DNA of 64,000 nucleotides from Pseudo-nitzschia pungens (GCA_037355855.1 CM074761.1:4545346-4609345); one strand, 5' to 3'. Numbered from the stretch's first letter, positions 21,506 through 32,825 are shown. Made by a program: numbers and translations. The notes: generated by a model not told the origin, from the letters alone.

Positions 21506-22808
21506 TTATGCGGAACAAGACGTATTTTGTATCACGTCATTGTGAAAAGGTCGAGAAGAATCCATTGTGAAAATTATCTTCGAAACCCTGTCCTGGAAAA
21601 TATCGGTGCCAGAAGAAGTATCGAATGTTGTTTGAGAGTAATGACCTCGTTTTGTTATGGTTTGTTGTTGGTTAACTGGAACCTCTTCGAAGTGTTCTAG
21701 GTAACGGAAAGGCTGGCCTTCGAAGAACAGTAAATCGCCTGCTTTCACCTCGTCTAATACATCCCACTTATCATTATAGTGCTGCGGTGATACAATTCTT
21801 GATGCGGAAAGAGGTACAATGCTTTTTGGTAACGGTTCGCCGTTGGAGTCATGGGATTTTGTCAGTGTGGTGACTCCTGCACAGTGCTTGTTGACACTGA
21901 GAGTGTTCGATTTCTTCTGAAAGGAATCTGAAGGAACAAGTGAAACCAACGATTCCTCGGAGGACAGCGACGTTGTAGGAATAGAACGCTCATCAAGACT
22001 AGATTGTAGTGATTGACCAGTGCTTTCCGTTTCTTCGTGACGTGCTTTTCCAGGGGGGATAAATATCTCTGTCGGTGACATGTTATAAAAGTTTGGTTCA
22101 TCTTCAGGTGAGAGTGATTTTCGGACCTTCGTTCCTTTGATTTTCTGGCGAATCATCCCTTTACATAAATGCCGTTTACTTCGAATGAAGCAATTGTGAT
22201 AGTAAGCACCTTTGTCTGGCCCATGAGTTAAACGAGAGAAGCCGTAAAGATTGAGTTGCCGTTGAAATGAAGCATACTTCGTTTGATTAAAAAAGTGAGG
22301 CATAACTTGTTGCACAAAGTCTTTAGGCTTGTGAACCATAAAAGCTCTTCCATGAGGCTGCCAACAAACTATGGACTTGTCTCCAGTTTCGTCCATAGCG
22401 TCAAGCATGATGTGAAGTTTCCATGGAAATCTAACAATTCGTCACGGCAAGTGGCAGATATCATTATATGGTAGTAGCGACGTGAGTTGGACCATTGAAA
22501 TTGAAAAAAACTGTGCCATAATACTTCAACCAGTTTGGATATCAAGTCACAAGATGCATCAATAGTAGACCTCGTATTGAAGTAAATGCACTATACCGAT
22601 AGTATGAAATACTCTAGCGTTGGAGACGGTTCAAATTCGAAATAAACCGAACTTACGGTGTTGTTACGCCTCCTTTTGCGATGGAGCGCCCTCGATCGTT
22701 TTGATCATCTAGACTCGATGGACAGTCGTGACACGAAGTCATCGTCCTACCGTGACTTCTCGGGTCTGCAGAACTGTTTGTTCTCTCTCTCTCTGCGCTA
22801 GGAGACAT
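21506..22808 (-). CDS. Heat-shock-factor (HSF) family transcription factor
   Basis: The exons are 22808-22657 and 22430-21506, with a 226-nt intron (GTAAGT...TTGTTAG). The product is 358 aa. Joining the exons restores PFPWKLHIMLDAMDETGDKS, the start of the HSF winged-helix DNA-binding domain. It continues with VCWQPHGRAFMVHKP, FFNQTKYASFQRQLNLYGF, and a basic end with GPDKGAYYHNCFIR. The DNA-binding domain spans about residues 51-160. The first 50 residues are Ser/Arg-rich. The rest is low in conservation and no obvious HR-A/B heptad coiled coil is seen, which is common in the large diatom HSF family. The target element is expected to be nGAAn repeats, by family knowledge. The ATG at 22808 is the first in frame after the upstream Lys-rich leader. 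Confidence 0.92.
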
Positions 22809-25649
22809 CTTTTTTCCCTTTTCTTTTCTGAACAGGTGAGCGTGATATTATAATGATATTGAATATAATAATAATAATTGTCGATCTTGCTTTAACGGTA
22901 AGTTACCACCATCAACCTTGTGATCAATTTGTTCTTTGTGGGAAACGATACAACCTTTTTAAAAGAGGAAAAAATCACTTACGTACGGTAAGCTTACAAG
23001 CTCGTAACCAAGAAACTGAGAAACCGAGATGGTTGATTCTCTATTATGTTGTCATGATCGCCTACAGCTGCTAGAGTCGAGAGCATATCTTTCTTTGGGC
23101 TTTAATAGGAGGTGTCAAGCGCGAAAACTTATTGGTTATTGGAAAGTAAAAGTGCTAGCAGCTGAAAGAATGTCCATGGAGAACGCAAAGAACAACTGAG
23201 CGATGTCTAAAAACCAAAAATCGTCTGCTGTCGCCAGCTGTTCAAATCAGAGCTCCTGATGGAACTTCAATCCCTCCCCGGGTAGCTCCAATGAAATCCC
23301 GAGAATCACAAAGGCCCACAGGACAGACCCTGGATTTTTCGCATATGGTGAATGGGAGTTTTCTTGATTGAGAAAGCGAAGGATGCCAAAAGTACTAATG
23401 TCCCGGTAAGTTACTGTAATGAGGAAGTTAACTCACTGTATTATGCAAAGATCCCTGCCTACAAGTAAACCTCACTCGTACTCGTAAGGTTAGCTGTTTC
23501 TTTTCTGACAGATACCATTCAATTTTGAAACATTCCTACAAAGCATGTGGACGGGAGAGCTTGCGTTCACTTCAGCTATGCGTCTGATAACTGTCACGCA
23601 ACCCTGTGGCAACCCCCCGTGGCAACCTCATTTGTGTGCAAATTTAACACGACATATGTTTGCATCACCTTGCGTTGCACAACCTATACGTTCAAGGTTA
23701 TTGCGCGGTTTGGGTCGCGCCAGGGGGTTGCGAAAATCAGACTCCGTGGTTGTGAAACGCAGACTCCGTGGTTGTGAAAATCAGACTCCGTGGTTGTGAA
23801 ACGCAACCTCTTACTATTCTGAAATACTTCCTATGTGGTTGCGAAAATCAGACTCTGTGGTTGTGAAACGCAACCTCTTACTATTCTGAATTACTTCCTA
23901 TGTGGTTGCGAAAATCAGACTATGTGGTTGCGAAACGCAACCTCTTACTATTCTGAATTACTTCCTATGTGGTTGCGAAAATCAGACTCCGTGGTTGCGA
24001 AAAGCAACCTATACTATTCTGAAACAATATCAACGTGGTTGCGAAAATCAGACTCCGTGGTTGTGAAACGCAGACTCCGTGGTTGTGAAAATCAGACTCC
24101 GTGGTTGTGAAACGCAACCTCTTACTATTCTGAAATACTTCCTATGTGGTTGCGAAAATCAGACTCTGTGGTTGTGAAACGCAACCTCTTACTATTCTGA
24201 AACAATTCGTATGGTTGCGAAAATCCATGTCACACTATCCCAAACGAGTTATACCCCGTTTTGAAAATAGCAAAACATGTTAAATGAATAGTGTTAGTAA
24301 TAGTACTAGTACGTATTTCGTAAGAACATCGATTACTACTACTAGCAGTAATGTTGGTGACTCCTTACTCTGCTTAGTGCACTGTTTCATATATCACGCT
24401 CTTGTATTCGTCTGCGCTGTAACAACAAGAATTAGTAGTAGCATTGATCTTCGACTAAGGTTTTATTGCTGTGTATGATACGGTACGGTAGTACGATGAG
24501 GGTAGAGGAGTTTACTTCTCTAAAAATTTCCTATGATTAGGAGGGGTAGATGCTGTCTCCAACGATTCCCATCATGGATCTCTAAATCAATGATTGACGG
24601 TTGTTCCCGGTGACTCTACTATGCAGCTTTAATTATGGCGCTGCTGCTAGTACTACTAGTACTAAAGAAAAAACCCAACCTGGAACCTTCAGTGAACTTT
24701 GCCCTCTCTTTAATGTGCCCCTGTGCAGCTCTTATTCTACTTGGGTACGCAATAGAGATATGATATTCATCAATCACGAACATTGTGTCCAGCAACTGTC
24801 GTTATTTCTTTGTAGTTACCGGTGCGTAACTTAAACTTTTGGATTACTCCACTGCCATGTCCTATCTAGACTTTTAGCAACCCAAACCTTGGAGTCACTC
24901 CCCTGTCAGTATTTGGAAGCCAGTCTTCAGATCATTGTAGCTTTGTCTTGCTGCGAACTTACGTGGAAAATTCCAATTGCTCTGTTGGACGTTGCAACCC
25001 GTCCGCTAGTAGTTAAATGCGCAAATCACTAGCTTTGGGCCGTCCCCTGTGCAGCGTTGCAGTTGCATTTCCCTCAATGGTAGAACCCATAGTCCAGGCT
25101 AAACAGCGTTGCGGATGTGCAGTTACGTGTCACGTTTTGAACGTCTTCCAAGTTCTTGTGATCGCTGCGCAGTTCGTTGCCTCAACTTGGGGGTCTACAT
25201 GATTGTAGATAGCATGACGAGTACTAGCTGCGTGTAACGAAATACAGAAATGTGGCAGTTACTTTGCTTCTCACTACGATGCCAAACCTATATATTAAGT
25301 GCATTTGGCGAATCCGTCGACGACAGCCAAATACATGTTGTCACGGAATCTGAACAAGAGGTGAGTATGTCATCCGGAACTGCCAAAACATCGACGGGAT
25401 TCTTTTCCGAAACGCTATCAAACAGAAAACAATGCTGCAGAGAAACACATGCTTACGACAAACGAGTGTATTTGACTTGATGGCGTTCTAATTTATCTTT
25501 TCTGTATGTCTTGTGCAGTAGTCTCTAATGAGGGGATTACTCCACATTCCCCATTGCATCATACCGAGGACGGTTCGAACATGTGGACGCGTTGCAACGC
25601 AGTTGTGCTCAAACTTCCGTAGATTTCTGCCTCAGAAAACGCATTCAAA
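22809..25649. other. Long intergenic region containing a tandem-repeat block
   Basis: No conserved gene is recognised in this 2.8 kb. It holds the HSF promoter side and the repeat block at about 23,700-24,230. After that come AT-rich DNA with CTAGTA clusters (24,300 and 24,650) and several short ORFs without family resemblance. A non-coding RNA cannot be excluded. Confidence 0.5.
23705..24232. repeat. Complex tandem repeat, ~67-nt unit with nested 22-nt unit
   Basis: The main unit starts GTGGTTGCGAAAATCAGACT and contains GTGGTTGTGAAACGCAACC, then CTCTTACTATTCTGAA and a spacer ending CTTCCTAT. A smaller unit, GTGGTTGTGAAAATCAGACTC (about 22 nt), is nested and amplified in places. A composite block of about 165 nt near 23,727 recurs almost exactly near 24,039, so there is higher-order duplication. 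Each main unit holds GGTTGCG and CGCAACC in opposite orientation, able to pair. Confidence 0.85.
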
Positions 25650-25880
25650 TTACTCCTCCGAGTCCTCGGTTTCTACCTCGGTTGCTTCCTCGTCCTCGAC
25701 AGGTTCTGCTGCGTCATCACCAGACATGAAACTAAGGATAACTTCTCTGGTTTTTTCAAGGTCCTCCTCGAAATTCTTGGCAGCGCTCAACGACGACACA
25801 TCACGGCTAACTCGTGTGGCTGGAGCAAAGGCACATGCCAACGTGGGCAGAAGAAAGGCGATAGCAACGGAAAATTTCAT
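25650..25880 (-). CDS. Small acidic plastid-targeted protein
   Basis: A single exon encodes 76 aa. The ATG at 25880 opens MKFSVAIAFLLPTLACAFAP, a signal peptide ending in the CAFAP variant of the diatom plastid entry motif. A short Ser/Arg-rich transit-like stretch follows (ATRVSRDVSSLSAAK). The mature part is about 40 residues and strongly acidic (FEEDLEKTREVILSFMSG, then a Glu/Asp tail). I do not recognise a family. Upstream in-frame residues before this ATG would spoil the signal peptide. Plastid location is inferred from the motif; function unknown. Confidence 0.65.
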   Translation of the reverse strand: MKFSVAIAFLLPTLACAFAPATRVSRDVSSLSAAKNFEEDLEKTREVILSFMSGDDAAEPVEDEEATEVETEDSEE

Positions 25881-26700
25881 CTTGATTGCAATTAAAGGCG
25901 GTATTGTTTTTAAAATCAAATCAAAATGCAATCATCAAGGTAAATCTTAGCGTCCGGCATTTGAATTTACTTGGAATTGCACCACTAGCTAGAAGCGATT
26001 TACTGAGTACGTAGAGACACGTACAAAACATCTTTTTGAGAGACCACCGAACGAATCAATAATGATCGTAAATTACTTGTGCGTGTGAATCAGCATGCAT
26101 AAGGTGATGTTTGTTTCTTCAAAGAGACTTCTCGGTTCTCATCCATCACATTCATTATCATCATCATCTATTGGTGCAAAAACGTTCCAGTCATACGCTA
26201 CAATGCTCGTACTGGTCGTCGTCGAACCAAAGTGACTTTGAAAGATCGCACACGTACGGTATCTCCAATTCACGCAAGGCGGGCTGCTGATGACGTATGC
26301 GCATACCTGTTTAACGTCACTTCAGAATGTGAGAATTGATACTGTAGAATCACGTGCTATTACTACTACTAATCTTACTAATACTGGATTGCAAATTACG
26401 AAGTAACTTACTCCGATGCCATTAGTGTTAAGATTGAACACAACTTTCCGCGGTGGTATTCATTTGTAGTAAGAAAATACAGGTGATCAGCGCATAGCTC
26501 TTAACTTGCTGAAGGTGAAACCTAGTAGTTGTATCTGCACTTCAATGGTAACTGATAATCTCGAAGGGAACCAATGACTGTCGCGGTTGGATCTACTAGT
26601 ACTAGTAGTACTAGAGTTGCTCGGAGTTCGGAGTTGTAAGTCACGAACTTTTATAGTGCTAAGTAGAATTGAAGTAATGTACACAGTTCTTTATTAAGGT
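25881..26700. other. Intergenic region, no gene recognised
   Basis: This is the promoter side of the small plastid-targeted protein and the 3' flank of the LRR gene. CTAGTACTAGTAGTACTAG-type words occur near 26,590. The ORFs are short and unconserved. Confidence 0.5.
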
Positions 26701-29700
26701 CTAAGAATAAAGACTTGTATCCTCAGGCAGACACACTGTACAACAATCCCCCACATCGTTGCACATTTCACAATTGGCATAGATTTGAACATTCAACCCG
26801 CACATTTCCATTGGTACACCGGTAGTTTTGTCAAATCCATTTCCGAATACCGAGAAATATTGAAGGTCAGAAATATTTCCAACCTCAGTAGGAATTGTTC
26901 CAATCAATTGATTGAAATCAGCCTGAAAGAATACTAACTGGCTCATGGTTCCAATGTTGGTGGATATTGTACCCGAAAGAATGTTTCGATCAATATCTAC
27001 AAATCGAAGTGTTCTAGATGTATATAGTTCTTCTGGTATAGGACCAGAGAGAATGTTCCGATCAACGTCAAACTTTTCCAAATTTTTCATACTACCAACC
27101 CAGCTAGGAAAATGACCTACTAAGCCGTTGCTGTCGAAATCTAATTCTTCTAGTTGGTCCAAGAACCGAAGTTCTTCTGGAATTGAACCCTTCATGTTAT
27201 TTTCATCTAACAGAGCACGGGAATAGAAAAGGAAAGGTTTGTCAGAAAGATGCCTCTCGAAAGAGGCCGACTTCTCCACCAAGGGACTGACGTGAAAACG
27301 AAACTTACCCAGATTGAGCTTTTTAACGCGATTCACAGAGTCGCATGTGACACCCCCCCAATCACATTCGTGAGAACGACTGAGAAAGTTCTCACCATCG
27401 CATGGTGCGTTCGAATCCTCTCTACATCTAACCCAGGTATTACCGGATGTGTAGAAATACAGGAGAGCTAGCACATACCTCTGAGTGAAGTTTGGATCCT
27501 CCGGACAGACTTGAAGGGCATCTTCGTTCGCAATCCACAAACCAGCTGCAGAGACCGGATGTTGAGGATCATCCAATGCTTCTATTCCAGAAAGAGAACC
27601 GACATGCTCGAAAACATGTTTTCTTCGTTCGGACAAAGAGCTATTTTTGCATGAAACAAAATCCGTTGTGTTTTCGAAATGTGCTGATAGCGCTGAAGGA
27701 CCAACAGTTGGAGCAGTTGAAGGGAAACTTGTAACTTTTGGACGGGTCGACGGTGAAGAGGTCGGCATGCCGGTCGGAGCTTTAGTGGTGGGACTTACAT
27801 TCGTTGGTGGAGATGTTCGTCGCCAGAAAATCCCTGGAGGTAATCTTTGAGAAAAAGATTTATCCGTATCTGGAGTGATCAGAGATGGGGCATCAGATGG
27901 CATTTCCGATGTATCGGCGACAGGGAAGCTTATTGGTTTCAACGACGGAGCAATTGAGGGCGAAAGACTTGGACCATCAGATGGCATGAGGGAAGGACCA
28001 TCAGACGGAAGGAACGAGGGAACACTCGTTGGTGTATCTGTAGGATTTGCAGTTAGTAAAGATGGGCCATCAGATGGAATATGAGATTGACTTGCTGTTG
28101 GTGTACCAGTTGGATGAGCAGATGGGTCATAAGATGGCATCATCGAAGGACCATCAGACGGAACAGAAGAAGGTCTACCAGTAGGTCGATCAGTTTTTCG
28201 TCGTTTAAAAATGCCTTGAGGTAGTCGCTGTTTAAATGCATTGATTTTAGGATACGTTCGGGCATTTGTTGGCTTCCACGTGCTAGGAATTGAAGTCACA
28301 AGAGAGGGGCCATCTGATGGAACAAAAGAATGATCATTTGATGGGGCTTGAGTCGATGGCGACAAGGTTGGATAATCAGGTTGCATGAGTGAAGGACCAT
28401 CGGATGGAACCTGCAAAGGATCATCTGTTTCGATGAGTTCTTGATCAGCTGGTAAAGCGACGGAAAACGTCAAGCTTGGACCGTCAGATGGCATGAGTGA
28501 AGGACCATCAGACGGAACAAAAGAAGGTGTAGTTGTTGGCGAAACTGTTGGCTTCAATGATGGGCCGTCAGATGGCATGAGCGAAGGACCATCAGACGGA
28601 ACAAAAGAAGGTGTAGTTGTTGGCGAAACTGTTGGCTTCGATGATGGGCCATCAGATGGCATGAGCGAAGGACCATCAGACGGAACAAAAGAAGGTGTAG
28701 TTGTTGGTGAAACTGTTGGCTTTGATGATGGGCCGTCAGATGGCATGAGCGAAGGACCATCAGACGGAACAAAAGAAGGTGTAATTGTTGGTGAAACTGT
28801 TGGCTTCGATGATGGGCCGTCAGATGGCATGAGCGAAGGACCATCAGACGGAACAAAAGAAGGTGTAGTTGTTGGCGAAACTGTTGGCTTCGATGATGGG
28901 CCATCAGATGGCATGAGTGAAGGACCATCAGACGGAACAAAAGAAGGTGTAGTTGTTGGCGAAACTGTTGGCTTCGATGATGGGCCATCAGATGGCGTAA
29001 GTGAAGGACCATCAGACGGAACAAAAGAAGGTGTAGTTGTTGGCGAAACTGTTGGCTTCGATGATGGGCCATCAGATGGCATGAGCGAAGGACCATCAGA
29101 CGGAACAAAAGAAGGTGTAGTTGTTGGCGAAACTGTTGGCTTCGATGATGGGCCATCAGATGGCATGAGTGAAGGACCATCAGATGGAACAAAAGAAGGT
29201 GTAGTTGTTGGCGAAACTGTTGGCTTCGATGATGGGCCGTCAGATGGCATGAGCGAAGGACCATCAGACGGAACAAAAGAAGGTGTAGTTGTTGGCGAAA
29301 CTGTTGGCTTCAATGATGGGCCATCAGACGGAACAAACGAAGGTGTAGTTGTTGGTGAACCTGTTGGCTTCGATGATGGTGCAGCAAAAGGTGAAGTGCT
29401 TGGACCATCAGACGGAACCAAAGACGACGTAGTTGTTGGGGTACTTGTTGGCTTCGATGATGGTGCAGCAAAGGGTGAAAGGCTTGGCCCATCAGATGGC
29501 GTTAGTGATGGGGGAGTGGTAGAAACAAAGGAGGGAGTATTTATTGGATTGTTCATCTGCTCTCCATTCGTTACGCTTTTTGAGGTGGTAATTGGTGCAA
29601 ATGATGGACCAGAAGTGGATGACTTCGAGGGCGAGCTACTTGGTACAGTGTCGAAGTGGAGGTTGTCGACTTGGCAATCCCATTTTGGATTATTTCGTGT

Positions 29701-30294
29701 ACAAGAGCATACCTGTGACTCTGTCGACGTATTTCCGTTCATTGTTATCATTATGGAATACGAACATCGACCCCAGGAAGCACCAAAAGGTAAAATAGAG
29801 CCACAAGCACGTTCGTCCGCTACAAAGCTAGACGGACACCATTTCGTGTTACCATTTGGGGCATCGGTTGCCTCTTCGATAAGTTCTGAGCTTAGTTCTG
29901 TCGATGACGTAGGTGCCGAAGAAGGACTATTTGTTGGTGCTTTTGTTGGCTTTTTCGTTTTCTTTTCCGGTTTTTGGTGTCGCGCTGCTTCGTTTGCAAC
30001 AAAATTACTCCCTTGTGATTCCAGTTCTGTTGGTGATTTGTTGGCTCCGCCAAGAGGAATTTGGATGTCTACCGGAGGGGAATTAGGAGCTAGTGTCGGT
30101 CCTACGAAGGGAACATCGAGCTCACTCCGCTGCTTGATTGATTCGCAATCGGTAAATTCTATGTTGTCTTCAATCCGATCCAGGTTCTTGCCCTCACTCT
30201 TCGAATTGCTGTAGCTGATTCCACAGTTGATCGCTGCAACTCTGCTCAATCCTATGGAAAGAACTATTGCAGAGAATCTCATCATACGAAGCAT
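26701..30294 (-). CDS. Secreted/cell-surface leucine-rich-repeat protein with long Ser/Pro repeat stalk
   Basis: The exons are 30294-27309 and 27206-26701, with a 102-nt intron that is in frame and stop-free (GTAAGT...CTGTTAG). The spliced product is 1163 aa. Splicing restores a clean repeat start, KKLNLDENNMKGSIPEEL. The upstream TTG at 30333 is not a start; ATG 30294 begins MLRMMRFSAIVLSIGLSRVAA, a signal peptide. A Cys-rich segment of about 65 residues follows (WCPSSFVADERACGS...CSCTRNNPKWDCQ). Next is a stalk of about 550 residues built from PSDGPSLMPSDGPSSKPT-type units. The C terminus carries four to five plant-type LRRs (DFDSNGLVGHFPSWVGSMKN, NILSGPIPEELYTS) and a Cys cluster. Diatom LRR proteins of this kind are thought to be surface or adhesive molecules; ligand unknown. 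Confidence 0.85.
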   Translation of the reverse strand: MLRMMRFSAIVLSIGLSRVAAINCGISYSNSKSEGKNLDRIEDNIEFTDCESIKQRSELDVPFVGPTLAPNSPPVDIQIPLGGANKSPTELESQGSNFVANEAARHQKPEKKTKKPTKAPTNSPSSAPTSSTELSSELIEEATDAPNGNTKWCPSSFVADERACGSILPFGASWGRCSYSIMITMNGNTSTESQVCSCTRNNPKWDCQVDNLHFDTVPSSSPSKSSTSGPSFAPITTSKSVTNGEQMNNPINTPSFVSTTPPSLTPSDGPSLSPFAAPSSKPTSTPTTTSSLVPSDGPSTSPFAAPSSKPTGSPTTTPSFVPSDGPSLKPTVSPTTTPSFVPSDGPSLMPSDGPSSKPTVSPTTTPSFVPSDGPSLMPSDGPSSKPTVSPTTTPSFVPSDGPSLMPSDGPSSKPTVSPTTTPSFVPSDGPSLTPSDGPSSKPTVSPTTTPSFVPSDGPSLMPSDGPSSKPTVSPTTTPSFVPSDGPSLMPSDGPSSKPTVSPTITPSFVPSDGPSLMPSDGPSSKPTVSPTTTPSFVPSDGPSLMPSDGPSSKPTVSPTTTPSFVPSDGPSLMPSDGPSLKPTVSPTTTPSFVPSDGPSLMPSDGPSLTFSVALPADQELIETDDPLQVPSDGPSLMQPDYPTLSPSTQAPSNDHSFVPSDGPSLVTSIPSTWKPTNARTYPKINAFKQRLPQGIFKRRKTDRPTGRPSSVPSDGPSMMPSYDPSAHPTGTPTASQSHIPSDGPSLLTANPTDTPTSVPSFLPSDGPSLMPSDGPSLSPSIAPSLKPISFPVADTSEMPSDAPSLITPDTDKSFSQRLPPGIFWRRTSPPTNVSPTTKAPTGMPTSSPSTRPKVTSFPSTAPTVGPSALSAHFENTTDFVSCKNSSLSERRKHVFEHVGSLSGIEALDDPQHPVSAAGLWIANEDALQVCPEDPNFTQRYVLALLYFYTSGNTWVRCREDSNAPCDGENFLSRSHECDWGGVTCDSVNRVKKLNLGKFRFHVSPLVEKSASFERHLSDKPFLFYSRALLDENNMKGSIPEELRFLDQLEELDFDSNGLVGHFPSWVGSMKNLEKFDVDRNILSGPIPEELYTSRTLRFVDIDRNILSGTISTNIGTMSQLVFFQADFNQLIGTIPTEVGNISDLQYFSVFGNGFDKTTGVPMEMCGLNVQIYANCEMCNDVGDCCTVCLPEDTSLYS
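28480..29345 (-). repeat. Coding tandem repeat, 84-nt unit, about ten copies
   Basis: About ten near-identical copies of an 84-nt unit encode 28 residues with SPTTTPSFVPSDGPSLMPSD. Differences between copies are mostly single, often silent, bases, which indicates recent expansion or homogenisation. The opposite strand is free of stop codons through the whole array. Confidence 0.9.
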
Positions 30295-30932
30295 TCTAAT
30301 ATCACACCGTAGAATGATGTATCGTTCTCTCAATCTAAATTTATGACGTTGTCACTCCCTTTTTGCGGACCACAATAGGACCCTCTACAACGTTTTTTTG
30401 GATGCAACTCTCATCAACAGAATTTTTCAAAAAGGATATCAGGTCACCTTCCTCGCATGATCGATGAATCAACGACCAACGGTCACACACCATAACGACT
30501 TTCGAGTGCTTTGGTCGTACGTCTTGCGTCTTGCGTCTTGCATCGACCCTTTTAGGTATGATACGTATGATTATCTATTACTTACTATATTCTAAGTACA
30601 TATGTACGTACTTAGTATTTCAATTTTGGACTTCGGTTTTTGGTTAAAGCATCTTTGAAGCAGTGCATTGCGGACTTCCACGTGGAAGTGACAGAACCAT
30701 ACGAGACCTTCAATTTTACGTGCAAGGTCATGATTATTTTTTGGTATGTTTTCTGGTCCTCGTACAAGTACAAATAACCTTACCCTTACGTCTTTACCGG
30801 AGTAAGGCTTACTGATCTCGATTACGAGAAAAAAAGCAATTGTTCAGTGAAGGAAGACAGGAAGGAGCCTCATCGGCCATTGCACTGAGGACAAGTTTTA
30901 CAGCCGTCGTAAAACAAAGAATCCAACGAAAG
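30295..30932. promoter_or_regulatory. Divergent promoter region, LRR gene and OLA1
   Basis: This region separates two divergent starts. No ORF of note is present. GTCTTGCGTCTTGCG repeats lie near 30,520, and GTACGTA-type words near 30,600. Confidence 0.45.
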
Positions 30933-32825
30933 ATGCCTCCTAAATCGAAGAAAAAAGATGAAACTGAGGATCTCGGTTTGATGAAGGCCGCGAGATTCGG
31001 TCGCGTCAAGAATACCCTGTCGATGGGTTTTGTCGGGCTACCGAATGTGGGGAAGAGTTCCCTTACCAACCTCCTCTCCGGTGCCATGCATGCTGAAGCC
31101 GCAAACTACCCGTACGTTTGATAAATATGCCTCGTGAACGATAATAGCCGTTCCATGACTGCTCTGGAACATTGTTGCTTTGTGGGAAACTTTTCACTTG
31201 GTCCTCACCAACGAGAATGCCTTCGATTTTCGATCTGTCTGTCTATTTTTTTGTTTTTCAATTGTGCTTGCGACCATTTCATAGTTTCTGCACAATTGAT
31301 CCGAACGTTGTACAATGTGTTGTACCCTCGAAAGACTTCAAATACCTAGCAGAGTGCTACAAACCACCGAGTGTGGTACCCGCAGTCTTAAAAGTCACTG
31401 ATATTGCTGGTTTGATCAAAGGTGCTAGTGAGGGAGCCGGTCTCGGTAACGCGTTCCTTAGTCATATTGCAGCTGTCGATGGAATCTATCACTTGGTTCG
31501 AGCCTTCGATAGTGATGAGGTAATTCACGTGGACGATAGCGTAGATCCAATCAGAGACTTAGAAACCATTCAGGGAGAACTCTGCGCGAAAGACAGGAGT
31601 ACTTTGGAAGGCGTTCTCGAACGCGAAAAGGATAGAGTTCGAAAGGAAAAGGGACTTTCGAGACAGGCCACGAACTTCAAACTCTCGGAAGCTTTCGTTA
31701 CAGCGTACGATAAGGTAAGGTTGCACGGGCAACAATCTGGGAATTTCTGGAAATAGTTCACATGAAGTCTTTGGATGATCTAACCGATTATTTGTCAGGC
31801 GTTGGCATTGGTAGAAGCAAATACACCGATCCAAACAGGTGAATTCAAAGACTCTGAAGTAGATATCATTCGTGATTGGGGTTGTATCACAACCAAGCCT
31901 CAAATTTATGTTGTCAATCTTTCGCAAAAGAATTACATTCGAAAGGGTAACAAATGGCTCCAGAAGATCGCTGATTGGGTAAAGGAGCACGGTGGTGGTC
32001 AAATTCTTCCCGTCTCGTGTGAATTCGAACAGAACCTTTTCGACTTGAAGGACGACCCAGAAAACCAAAAAGGTAAGCTACCTGCTATGCCCAGTTCCAT
32101 AGTGTCTTTCGACGAATCATCTGTAACTATCATACTGAAAAGTACCACTCAATTTTCGATCGTTACGTATCAAATGTTTATCGGTGAAATGTCTTGGACA
32201 AAAAAAACTCGTTCTGATGTTGGGTGCTAAATTGTGCAAATAATCGGACCCGACCGTGACGTGCAATCTGCAAAAACCCGATCGACGTCCATCGTAAATC
32301 AGCTTTCCTTGCTGACTGCAAAGCAATGGCCCTCAAAGCTGGACTCAAAGGCAACCAGGCCGAGGTCAGATCAATGATTCCTCGGTTGATTCGTGCCGGT
32401 CGCCAGGCTTTGTGTTTGCAATCTTTTTTCACTGCCGGTCCAAAGGAAGTTCGAGCTTGGACGATCATGAAAGGCACAACTGCACCCCAAGCTGCCGGTG
32501 TGATTCACACCGACTTCGAACGTGGTTTCATCAAAGCTGAAGTGTGCGCATTCGACGATTTCAAAGCCCTTCACAAGGGCGAAGCAAGTATGGCAAAGAT
32601 AAAGGAAGCTGGAAAGTACAGACAGGAAGGGAAGCAATACGTCATGCAAGACGGAGACATTGTTGGTACGTAAAAGTTGATTGCCCTTGTTGCGTCCAAT
32701 ACGTGTACCGTTTGTGGCGAAGAATCTGGAGTTTATCATGCTCGACTATCCTCACAATTTTTTTGCTGGTCCTGCCCACTCTGGTAGTCTTCATGCACAA
32801 CACAACAACAGCGAAGAAGAAGTAA
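30933..32825 (+). CDS. OLA1: Obg-like ATPase 1 (YchF/OLA1 P-loop ATPase)
   Basis: There are five exons: 30933-31111, 31285-31714, 31799-32072, 32303-32665 and 32788-32825. The product is 427 aa (human 396). The Walker A motif is [13 protein letters not shown] and G3 is [17 protein letters not shown]. The splice restores [12 protein letters not shown]. The G4-equivalent is [16 protein letters not shown], and the TGS domain has [35 protein letters not shown] and [17 protein letters not shown]. The last 38-nt exon adds [12 protein letters not shown], matching the basic end of the family. The exon-4 acceptor at 32302 was chosen because it yields [12 protein letters not shown] in frame; a second AG 19 nt downstream is possible only out of frame. 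OLA1/YchF hydrolyses ATP and associates with ribosomes and stress pathways. It ends 54 bp from the convergent COX16-like gene. Confidence 0.94.

Noticed and set aside
23545..24110. Two plus-strand frames of 76-91 codons
   Set aside because: They are generated by the 67-nt tandem repeat; no start context or domain.
26104..26335. Short overlapping frames with an Arg-rich stretch (YNARTGRRRTKVTLKDR)
   Set aside because: Too short, no clear start or splice pattern, and no family match; possibly chance.
27408..27425. GTTCGAATCC, resembling a tRNA T-arm
   Set aside because: It lies within the LRR coding exon, and no matching acceptor, D or anticodon arms surround it.
28493..30214. Plus-strand open frame of 573 codons opposite the LRR gene
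   Set aside because: It is the antisense of the Ser/Pro repeat; it stays open because the repeat unit has no stops in that frame. It lacks domains, whereas the minus strand has a signal peptide and LRRs.
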